Assembly (NCBI GenBank): GCA_029964075.1
Contig: CM057129.1
Coordinates: 16,173,430 to 16,237,429 of the forward strand
From: Patiria pectinifera
Lineage: Eukaryota > Echinodermata > Asteroidea > Valvatida > Asterinidae
Direction: 5' to 3'
DNA: 64,000 bases
A program made the translations under genes and the position numbers. Under the pieces are notes generated by a model. The model was not told the DNA's origin. It made no database searches and worked only from the letters and a program-made list of their open reading frames with translations. Shown one piece after another: positions 30,484-40,800 of the stretch. Each line of letters begins with the position of its first letter. The stretch's first letter is position 1.

Positions 30484-32702
30484 CTTTTAACAGAAATAAT
30501 GGAGCAACGAATTAAAGCCCGAGTCCATCATTTGCAGCTATCCAAAAAAGTAACTGGCGTAATTATTGTTGAAAAACATACTGGTTGAACGATAGTAAGG
30601 GGACTCAACTCCCTGTGAAATTATCCTTTCTGGCAAGCTCTCATTTTGAAGAAATCAACGAAAGAAGGCATTTTCAACGGTGCTTCTTAAGAAGCACCGT
30701 AGGAAAATTTAAATTAGTTGTTCATTTTGTTATTCGGCGCAGCGCGCACAAGCATTGGAACGACGCACGGACGCGCGCGCGCGGTTGCTATAATTCGTCG
30801 GATCAGTGCGCGACATCGCGTAAAGCTGCAATTCAAAACAATTCGAAACATGATTTAGCAACTTTTAATTTTAAATTGAGATCCTAAAATGCTGTTTTTC
30901 TCGGAATATGAAGCTGAAGCTGAGCTGAAACTTCATCAAGTAAGTTGTTCAGTATCCTTCATTAGATTTTGAACACTTTTGTTGCTTCAAACGAACAAAA
31001 TGCACTAATTACAAATGATGGACTATAGCTTTAATAAGAATATTCGCTCGTACCCACCACCTTATGCTAAGAGAATATCTTTTAACACAAAAGCTTACAT
31101 AATTATGATGCCATCTGTCCCCCCCCCCCTATTTTTGGGCGACCCATTAGTTTTTAGGGGAGAAATTGGTTTAACTGTTCTTGATAATTCGAAGATGAAC
31201 AGATCTGAGTTTGACTTGATAATTGTCATGTGGCGTTTTAGATTTTTTCATAGCAACGAAGAAAAAACTTGAGGTGCGCTTGAACAACTTAAAGATGTAA
31301 GAGCCCGTACTCTTCAAAAACATAAATTTTTAACTCCTTACGATATTTCAATTTTGTTTTAACGTTTTAAAAAAGTAAACTTAGTCCGAATTTGGGCGCC
31401 TGCAACACTCTGATAAATACGATTACGTACTTAGACGCTATAATAGAGCAGTGAAATCCATGCACCCCCCCCAAAAAAAACCCATGGCCTTTTGAACGTT
31501 GTGTTTCTCAGAAAATATGCTCGATCAGTATGATTGAAATGTTAAATTATAACGGAAGACGACATTCTAAACTTCATGTCAGTGAAAAAAATCTATATCT
31601 AATCAATACTGGTTACTGGTGAAGCTTACCTTCAAGTCTGGAAGAAATCGTTCGAAAACTTCCCCAAATGAATGTTTTAACCTCAATTTCTAGGAATCTC
31701 TTCAATTTGTTATTTCACGAGTAGTTCAACACTTACATCATCTAAATTATTCTGAATATACCGAATTTCAGCTTAATCTGTTGTTGCAAACGCTTGTGTA
31801 CCAACTTGAACTATCTCCATGGAAAATTTCGACGAGGATTCCGCGTACACAACCGACGTGCATTGTTCAGCAAAGCGCCGTAGGCGCTACGGTTGACCGA
31901 TTCCGGCCAAGGGACACAATAACATGGTAGATTAGCATATTCATTGGCGTCATTCGGCGTGTTTTGGCGCGGGTCTCAGTATCGACCAATGAAAGCCGGC
32001 AGAAAGGGTGATATTTATCAAATGATAACTCGTGAAGAAGACTTTTCTCCCAATTAAAACTGCATACCATAATGAATAGGAACCTTAATAATATTTGTGA
32101 GTCTTGAAAAGATTAACAGATATTGCAAACGCTAGTGTTCCAACTTTCAAAAGTGCACGTAGCCAGGCCTATTTTTCCAATTTCAACGAAAAGTAATGAA
32201 CACATCACAACGATGTTTAGCGCATACTTGGATCATTATGAGGGAAGTAAACCCTGAAAATTGCATGGTCTTCCAAACGGGATAAATTAATTTTCAAACA
32301 TTTCGCCCGCCAACGTGCACATGACTGCGTGTACAAGTAGTTTCATTCAAAATGAAGTTTTACGTAACCTTTAGAAATCGCCCTTCGCAATCACATGACC
32401 GAACAGATTGTGCTAAACGTTTGCTCACCAACCGACTCGATCTCATATAATAATTCAACAAAAGGGCAAAATGATTTTCTGAGGATAATCAACGTTCTAG
32501 CAACTGTTTGTATTTAAGCAGTTTTGACACTGACACGAAGCTCTTTCTGCTTACAAGATTGACATTCAACTTTAGGCCTAAGTTAAAACGAACTACATGT
32601 AGGTTACATATTATACGTTTAATAGAGATAGGCCTGTTCGGAAGCGGTGTCCTGTAGATTGAAAACAGCTCCATATCGATGCATGAACAAGTAAAACCCC
32701 GG

Positions 32703-32711
32703 TTTATATAG
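32703..32711 (+). promoter_or_regulatory. TATA-like box upstream of Ig receptor 3, separated from the gene by a MITE
   Basis: TTTATATAG with the same downstream GGGAAGTGATGTCGCGGAAA as in copies 1 and 2. It is 622 bases from the ATG; subtracting the 376-bp MITE and its 3-bp target duplication gives about 243, the spacing of the other copies. Confidence 0.5.
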
Positions 32712-32771
32712 GGAAGTGATGTCGCGGAAATGTTAAAGCATGATCTAAATTTAGTTTCATTTCAACCGTTA

Positions 32772-33147
32772 GGCCAAAAAAAAAAGTCTCCGGTTTCTGG
32801 TATGGAGCTTGCCCCAAAAGTGGTGCGGCGACGCGGCTTTTTTTTTTTTTTACCTGTTTTTTTTTTTTTTGGCTTCAAATGTCGGCTGATGACTGCAAAT
32901 GGTGCCCGACTAAACTTAGTGCAAATATATGGGAGTCCAGAGAGGCCACATAAATCTTATTCTCGATCATAACCCCATCTAAAAACACGTTAAAATTGTG
33001 CAGCAGCAGAATTCCAGTCAAACCAGTGAGTTTGGCGGTTTTGAAACATCATCTTGTATTGAAAAAAAAACTTTTTCGTTTTGCCGACGCGCATGGCTAC
33101 GGCGACGCGCGCGCATACCAGAAACCGGAGACTTTTTTTTTTGGGCC
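32772..33147. mobile_element. 376-bp PIF/Harbinger-type MITE, copy 2
   Basis: GGCC ends, an A run and AGTCTCCGGTTTCTGGTAT inverted repeats, with the 3-bp duplication TTA at 32769-32771 and 33148-33150. It is an inverted homologue of 9558-9928. The host sequence on both sides (CATTTCAACCGT and TTCGTCGTTT) is continuous in receptor copies 1 and 2, so the insertion is younger than the gene duplication. Confidence 0.9.
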
Positions 33148-33324
33148 TTATTCGTCGTTTTTGTTTGCGCACGGTGTTCACAACCTTCACACATCTCAGA
33201 TTGCAGTGTAGCTACAATGACCATTGTGTAGTCGACGTTTCCGGTTCAAAACTATTTCGTGCAGCCGTATTAGCTGCTGAACTACACAAGCTCCTGAGGA
33301 AAATCAAAACAGCAAACCAACACC

Positions 33325-34829
33325 ATGGGCGCGTTAGGTTTACCGCCTGCAATCGTATGTCGATTGGTGTTTTTTATCACCGTCATGGTTGGTCTTAACA
33401 GTGCGCAGAATGTCGAACTCGCTGAGGGACCAGGCAACAAGACTGTTGTCTTTGGAGAAACAACCGAGCTGCGATGTACGTGGGGGGAATTGATTTGTTT
33501 TTCTTCTTCCGAAGGGAGGCAGTGCTGTTCAGACATCACGATGACGTGTTTGAGTGTGATGGGAGGCGTTCAATAGTAACAGCGCGACACACCTGCATGG
33601 AGTGGCTACGCGATCTGGATTATACCACTGTTGGATTGATGATCAGTGGCGTGACATTGGCGGATGCAGGTAGTTACTCTTGTGATTTATATCCATCTGG
33701 GTTACCGGTGGATGATGGTGAGAGGCCCATATCATCAGCCCAAGGATTCCTCACAGTTATCGTTCCACCCAATGGGGAATCACCCAATTGTCTGATGAAC
33801 GACCCAGTATCTGATCACAAGGTTGGCGCTGACATCCAGATCACCTGTAACTCCTCAGGCGGCCTTCCCCCAGCCCAGCTCTCTTGGTATCAAGGTCCAA
33901 ACCTAGTGGCAGGGCCTTCTCAGGGAGTTCTGACATATACTCATCGTATTACAGACATTGACGATGGTCTGGAGTTAATCTGTCTGCTGAATAGTTCAGT
34001 TCTACGCGACACGCGAAACTGTTCCGTAATTGTGGATATTTCCCCAGAAGCCGAGATACAGCCGAGTTTCTTGTCAATTCAAAGCGGTGGCAACGTTTCC
34101 TTCAGGTGCATTGGTCGCTTCTTCCAAGAAGTGAGTCGGCTTTACACCTGGGATTTACCCAATGTGTCACAGAGCCTCGATTATGACCATCAGATTCAAG
34201 ATGACATGTTTAACCTGACCAACGTACGAACCACACGAGGCACGGAGAAATTCCATCTGACGTGTTTCGTGTCCGATGGGACAGCAGGTGTAGGCGGGCG
34301 TGTGTGGGACACAGCTACACTTCAGATCGTCTCGGTGAAAACCACACCCGTGCCCGCCTCGAGGTCAGCTCCACCTAATCGTTCGAACACAAGCCCCTCA
34401 TCAGGTGCCAGCACACTTTACATTGCACTCGGCTCCTGTATCCCCGTGGTATTGATTGTGATCATAACATGCCTGATCCTGCTCCGGATGAAGATGAAGC
34501 ATCGCCGCAAGGCAAATACCCCTCGAGCAGGCGACGGCGATCAGCGCGATCCAGGCGCGGACTACATGGGTCTGTCCAACACAGGCCGCACGGTCGAGCC
34601 TCAGATATCACCATACCAGGGCTTGGTGCCGGAATACCTGGATCTTGCATGCCCGCCAGATGGTGATGGTGATGGGACCAGGCCTGTCTCAGAGATGGTC
34701 TATGGTAACGTCGCAGCGAGCAGTCACCAATACGAGACGCCGGTAACAGTTGGTAGAGGGAAAGAGGACGAGTTATACGTCAATCATGATGTAGTGAAGG
34801 GAAAACGGCAGAGGGGACTGCGGAAATAA
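33325..34829 (+). pseudogene. Three-Ig-domain transmembrane receptor, copy 3 (frame broken in Ig1)
   Basis: It has the same plan as copies 1 and 2: signal peptide, V-like Ig1, Ig2, Ig3, stalk, TM and tail with YMGL, YQGL, YLDL, YGNV, YETP and YVNH. The frame from the ATG holds through RCTW (33481-33483). The remaining 1.35 kb, ending at 34829, is open one frame away. The shift lies in a run of six G (33481-33488 region); one more G would align it with copy 2. It could be a young pseudogene, a polymorphism, or an assembly error in a homopolymer. The remainder shows no other damage. Ig1 and the post-cysteine loop (DLYPSGLPVDDGERPISS) again differ from the other copies. Overall this is the most diverged member. 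Confidence 0.75.
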
Positions 34830-36770
34830 GGGGGAAATATTACCAAAACAAACGTTATCTGATCCTTGGTCAACTTGAAATCGGTGTATGCCTCCCCCCT
34901 CCCAGTTTGTCCTTGCCAACTGTGGATGCGAACTAAAAAGTCATGTTTCTTCCGCAAGCATAACTTTTTTAAACGAATTATCACAGAGGTGGAAGGGAGC
35001 CCCACAAATCAAGCAGACGTTCATGCCGTATCAAAAAAATAAATGCTTTAGTTGAATAGAGAGTATTATACACTTACAGAGTTCCGGGTCGGATTTGATC
35101 GGAATCCGAGTCATATTTCACCTGATAAAAGGGTCAAGGATCAGATAAGATTTGAACGTTTGACTGGTGAAGACAGCAGTAATATTAAGTTTACGATAGC
35201 ATCACCTAACAAAACGATCTCTCTAGTGCGCTTGTGAGGTTCTGAAAAAGAAAATGCAGACCACACTGTCTTTTCCGGGTCAAAATTACACTTCTCTGGG
35301 ACAGTTCCGGAAATGACACGGACATCTAGAAAAAGGTGTCATGTTTTTATCCTGATATGATAAGTATCAGCTTAAGAAGAACCCATATTTCCGGTCAAAT
35401 CTGACCTGCATGTGACTTTTTAGAGTTTATAGATTTTATATATGGCTTCTGTTTGTTGCAGCAATTTTGGCTTTATTTTGCTTGCACTGTTTTATAGTGG
35501 AAAAAGAGCGGAAAAACTGCAGACCTTTTTGATTTGAACTGAAGAAATGACTTAAAAACATCTCGGCCAATAGAGTAGGCCATGAGTGTAATTCAGTTTC
35601 TGTGAATTTACTCTCTCATGGGAGTAATGAACAAACGAAAACAGGAAAACAAATAGTTGTTATTAAGGGAAGGCTTTAGATATTGCGATATGAATTTTTC
35701 ACAAGAGACCAGTGTAATGATGACTATCATTTTCTGAGAGCATATACAATGTATTAAAACCGAATTATCGTCTTTTACTAACATAAAAGGATAAAGTCAC
35801 ATGTTGATAGTGTGCTCTACAGTGCTGTAATATTGCCTTATATCATTTTTGATTAAAAACTTTAAAAAGGGCTTCAAAATACAGAATGGTAGTGGCTTAA
35901 AAAACATCAACTATTTGAGAATAGTACCCTAGGGAGACTCTTTGTAGTTAAGTATTTGACATCAGGGAGACACTGATCATTAGAGAGACGTGTAGCACTA
36001 ATTCTTTAACTACACCATTTCTAGAACGAATTTTACCGTCGCAAAATGCTTTAAACGATTGCTTAGGCCGAGAATAGTACATAGTATAATTAAAAAGTTT
36101 GGGGTGTGAGGGATTTTCAAATTGGGTTATGGGAGGGTTTTTGTTGGCTTTTACTTGTGTTCAAGTCTATGGGAATGTCTCCCTAAAGTAAGCAATTAAC
36201 ATTTTTGGTAATTCTTATTAACTAGCGCATGTTATGCTTCAACTTTAGAATGTAAGAGTAATTTTAAAGTTCTACTCTGTCTGCAGCGTAATTCTCAGCA
36301 AATCAATGTTTCTGTTCTAGCTTGAATTGTTATATTATGCTGTAGTCATTGAAAAAAAGGATGTTACGTTTTTACGTCGTTCAATCATCCTGGAAATTAC
36401 GCTTAACTACAAAAAGACACAAAACCACAGCAAAAAGTATACCCGACTTACATCATGAAAGTAAAATTAAACTAATAATCGTATATTTTTTGCTATTTAG
36501 TTATACCAATTTATTGTATACATAAAATATTTTTGTCACAGTATTAAAGGACTTATATATTCTGTATATAAAACATGACCTGATCTACAATGTACATTGC
36601 TGAAAGCCTTAATTGGAGTAAAGATGGCGAATTGACATCAAACACCAATAATTCAATTCAATTCAATTCAATTCAAGAAGACATTTATTCCACACTCCTT
36701 TAGAGAATACATCCATAAATAAAAGAAAAACTGGTCAATAATTGACAACTCAGTTAATATTACTGCAAGT

Positions 36771-37134
36771 CAGTGGCGGAAATCCGTGTCGGCGAATGGG
36801 GTGGGGGTGGGGGATGGGGGATGACCAAACTCATCAAATTACCCCGCCGTGGAAATTCGAAAGACGTGGGGGGGGGATGGACACCACATCACAATACCAG
36901 GCGCTCTCCTGGTACAATAGTACATCTTACGTATACCTGTACTTGCGCCTTATGCGCCTTGCACCAAAACGGTTTTGTACTGTTTCTTCTCCATTTTTCA
37001 GGGCTATTTGATACAATTGGGGTGTTTTATTCTCACCACAAAAACGTTGGGATGACTCGATGGCCCATTCCCCTGATCAAAAAGTGTTGGGGGATATATC
37101 ATCCCTACCCCCTTCCCCGGGATTTACGCCGCTG
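36771..37134. mobile_element. 364-bp hAT-type MITE
   Basis: Ends CAGTGGCGGAAATCC and (reverse complement) CAGCGGCGTAAATCC pair. The flanking 8-mers CTGCAAGT and CTGAAAGA match at 6 of 8, an aged 8-bp duplication. The interior is G-rich at the left and C-rich at the right. Confidence 0.65.
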
Positions 37135-37189
37135 CTGAAAGATAATTTAAGAAACTGAAGATTTACTCACAAAATAGTTTTGTATAATA

Positions 37190-37443
37190 GGTCAAAAAAT
37201 CAAGACCCCCCCCCCAAGAAAAAAACCCCGAATTTTTTTTAAGTGACGTCGCAATAAAGGCAGGCACTGCGAACAACACCATCTTTACCTCAATAAAATT
37301 GGAATTAAGTAGTCATAAATTGCCTCAGATCGCACCACAGAGCACCTAAAATGAAAAAAAGGAGAAATTGTGGACCCACTTTTTGGGGGACCAAACTTTT
37401 TTGGCCCCCCCCCAAAAAAATTGTGTACTGGATCCGCCCTTGA
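37190..37443 (-). mobile_element. MITE related to 48118-48433 (partial)
   Basis: The right end GGATCCGCCCTT and the interior (GACGTCGCAATAAAGGCAGG, TTGCCTCAGATCGCACCACA) match the 48118-48433 element in the opposite orientation. The other terminus is eroded into a C run. Further relatives are at about 40790-40935 and 57640-57960. Confidence 0.6.
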
Positions 37444-37879
37444 TTCTCAGTGTTTACCGAGGACTTGCAAGAAAGAAAAAAAAAAGTGTGTGGAGGATGA
37501 AACGCGAACACATACAAAGAAAAACTTTAACTTGAATTGTAGTTCGAAACTGTGAACAAGGTTTACACCCATGAAAAGCCGGGCTCAGATGCGACCCTGA
37601 ATCCGGGTCAGATTCGACCTGTCACTCCTCTAGGCTCAAAATGACAATCATTTTTCGAGTAAAGTGAACACTTTTTTGGGTAAAATTGACACGACCCTTT
37701 CCCAGATTATGGACCAGTGTTGAAAAGCGACTCGGAGAAGTGTCATTATTTTTGACCCGGAAAAGTGTCGGATCAAATCTGACGTGACCCGGATCGGGGT
37801 CGGGTCTTACCCGGGAATTTTAAGAGTGTATACAACGCCTTCAATCATGTCCACGCCGTTACTTTCTTCCCATCAGTGT

Positions 37880-40800
37880 TTACCCATAATATTGTATCAA
37901 TCGTAGAGACATGAACCATGTCATTACAAATAACCACATGCCCCAAGCTTGTACAGTATTTCCCGAGGACTTCACTTCGGTGTAGCAAGGCGCATCGCCG
38001 TTGTAGATAAATTGACGCCCTATCTCAACGCTGTGAGAAATGGGTGAATACGTCTGGAGGTAGTCTCTCAAAATGTCTGCATCCAAACCACCTGTCGTAA
38101 TCAACAAATCAATTTGGAATTATTAACCATTTCTTTCTGGAAATAAATGTGTAATGGAAAACAATTACAATAAATGTGCTGTTGTTTTTTTTCGCAATGA
38201 TTTATTGTTAAAGTTGGTAAATACGCACTTTTTCAATAATTCGACTTTCTTTTTAGAACGACATTAATGGAATATAATGTCCTGTAACAAATACATTTGC
38301 TTATTTGTTTTTGCAGGCCTTTATCCAGTTTTTAAAAAGTGGTTTTTAATGGCCCGTTGCAGTTCAGAAATTGCACACACAATTCAGAACGAATTATACA
38401 GGTAGGCTATTTTAATTTCATATTAAAAACAACTTGTGGAACATGATGGATGTTTGTGTAGAAGTTTCAAGGAAACCCGTGCTGTTTTGATGAGGGCGGG
38501 TGCGTGTGTGTGGGGCCGGGGGATAGCAGTGCTAAAATTTACGCTGAATTTAAGCGTTGAGAGGAGGGCCTTGCAATCACCGTTACCCCCAAATCAACCC
38601 CAAATGAATCAATTTCACTTCAAATTAATGTTTATTTTGTAATCTACCAATAGAAGACCATACTTTGTTCCGTTTTTCTGACATCTTATAACCCCTTTCC
38701 TCGTTGCTTAATATTGCCCGAAAGAGGTGGTTATTTTCGAAAGTGTTTGCAATTGTAAATCGTACCCCTTCGGACGCTTGTCTTCTTCAAGAAGGACGAG
38801 TACCCGTATTTCCCTTGCTCTATGTAGCTGTTGACCACGACTTTGTAGACAGCATCCGGACGCAGTTTTTGGTAGACGGGCACCGGGCAGTTTGCGCAGC
38901 GTACGTCCGCTGACACTACGCGCTGACCGGGCGGGCGGGACACGTCGTACACCACGCGCATTCCTGGTGATTATGAAGAAACAGGGTGATTTAAGAATTG
39001 AATCTTGTATCAGACACCATTATTTGGTTTCCCTACCTGTGCTCGTCTTTGCACTCAAGTCTTCCCAGAATCTCGAGAAGGAAGCTCGCAGAATCGCAAA
39101 GCATTTTGGTGGCTCACTTGCAACTAACAAAGCATTTTGGTGGGTCACTCGTTCGCTCGTACCCCCCGCCCTGCAAACAGGACGCAGGGATACTCTGATG
39201 AATTCACGCTCTGATTGGTTGGATTTTGCGTGACCAGTGACCTGCGCGTCATCAAGGTCATGACTCTGCAAGGTTTGAAACGGCCGTTAAGACTGATTCA
39301 TTTCTCTTTTATTCCAGTTTAGAGATGTTTTTTCTCGTTGAAAAGCGTAATAATGTGGGAAATTCTGTAAAACTTATCTGTGTTGTAAATTTACAATTCC
39401 CGTCACTTGCTCAGGCTCCGTTTAAATCACGAACGGTCGGATTGCATTATACGACGCTCAAAATTTTGTCCACATGGTCCGCAATGAAACAGAAATCACA
39501 TCCGGTATGGAATGTGCACATTTCTATGGGAAGTTTTCGGATAGTAATTGTGCACATTGTCTAACTGCGGTCTTGAACAGCTAGCTGCAGCCAGATGCTT
39601 TATACATAGGTCATAGGCCACTTCCTTCACAAGATTCTGTGAAGCTCATCAGAGTATCCCAGCGTCCTGTTTGCAGGGCGGGGGTACGAGCGAAGGTCAC
39701 TCGATATACTAACAATGTACGTACATCCCGTGCACATGCGTCATATATACACGCAAGAATTTCTATACGCCCCAGGACAATGCTTTGTGTTTCCCTTTGT
39801 CCCTGTAATATAACACTCTCCCATAGATTAAGCACATAGCCGTACGATCGGGGACCGTTTTCAACAAAAGCCCCTACGCTCGAGGACTGAAAGGATCTTT
39901 TGTTGTCCCCTTTGTACTATGTCTGCATGCCCTCTATCGTAAAACCATATACACACACAAACGGAAGTGTTGACCCGGGTCACCGTGTAAAAAACATCCG
40001 TCCAAGTGAGATCAGGGATTGTTACACTTATAGACCATATGTTGCGGACATCTTGATTTTTCCCCATTCAAATCAACGTATAACCAAAGCGAGGCTGGAA
40101 GGAAAAATAGTCTGGTTCCTTTTTGCACAAAAACCATTATCAGTCAGTACTGTTATTGGATACGGGGAACATGACTGAAACGGTGGCAGCATGATAAAGG
40201 TCTATACTCACCAGCCATTTGCATCATTTGGTAGTTTATTTTGGTTTCATCCCATTCATATACCGAGTTTTCCAGCGCTTCAAGCAGGTACTGGCCTTGC
40301 AGCTCAATCACGTCTATAGTGTCCCCATATGGTATTATGTTGTTGATTGATGTGGTCGTTATATCCCCTAAACGTGAAGAAAGCCAAAGCATCGCAAGTT
40401 ACATTCCATCAGTGTTTATTTTTATTTATTTATTTATTTCGTGTTATTTTACCAGGGTAGCCCCATCAGTTGTCAATGAACTGTTCTCCCTGGGGGCCCT
40501 AGTCGAGTAGTGTTGTAGTCGAGTTCATCAGAAGTCCCTCGCAATCCGGTCAAAGTAGATCGTAAGTACTTTCACAAATCCAATAACATTATACCGTGAA
40601 AGATTTTGAACCAGAGCGGAGTACTCCAGTGTACCTATGGGCTCCGTGCGCTAACAAAGAGGGCGCGTTTTTACCACTTTTGAGAGCCCTGTGTGCGTAC
40701 TGTACTGTACTGGTTCGCGCGCGAAGTACGCACGACTTCTTGAATGTGCCAAAGTTGACACTCTAGACTAATGTTACTAATTTATGACTACTTAATTCCA

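Larger units (their letters stand above)
29640..31300 (+). repeat. Segmental duplicate of 41955-43860
   Basis: Collinear similarity runs through both exons, the intron between them, and beyond (AAGAATATTCGCTCGT at 31036 and 42979; GGAGAAATTGGTTTHA at 31159 and 43694; AAAACTTGAGGT near 31264 and 43828). The parent segment is about 250 bp longer, partly through sequence between about 43060 and 43680 that is missing here. Confidence 0.8.
27007..33324. other. Spacer between receptor copies 2 and 3 with duplicated nucleotidase exons
   Basis: In order it contains: the 3' flank of copy 2 (27930-28445); a stretch rich in CGGCTTATACGCCG-type repeats at 27690-27800; a hAT-type MITE (28963-29330); the duplicated nucleotidase segment (about 29640-31300); AT-rich sequence; an upstream block like that of copy 1 (32400-32760); and a Harbinger-type MITE (32772-33147). 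Part of 28660-28860 also matches 43230-43400 in inverted orientation. Confidence 0.6.
34830..37879. other. Spacer between receptor copy 3 and the nucleotidase gene
   Basis: It contains a diverged 3' flank of the receptor unit (about 35450-35900), AT-rich sequence, an (AATTC)n run at 36655-36676, a hAT-type MITE (36771-37134), and a second MITE relative at about 37190-37443. At 37565-37836 lies a repeat rich in GGGTCRGATYYGACC-type text, a relative of which is at 35080-35330. The two convergent genes end here; no further gene is seen. Confidence 0.6.
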
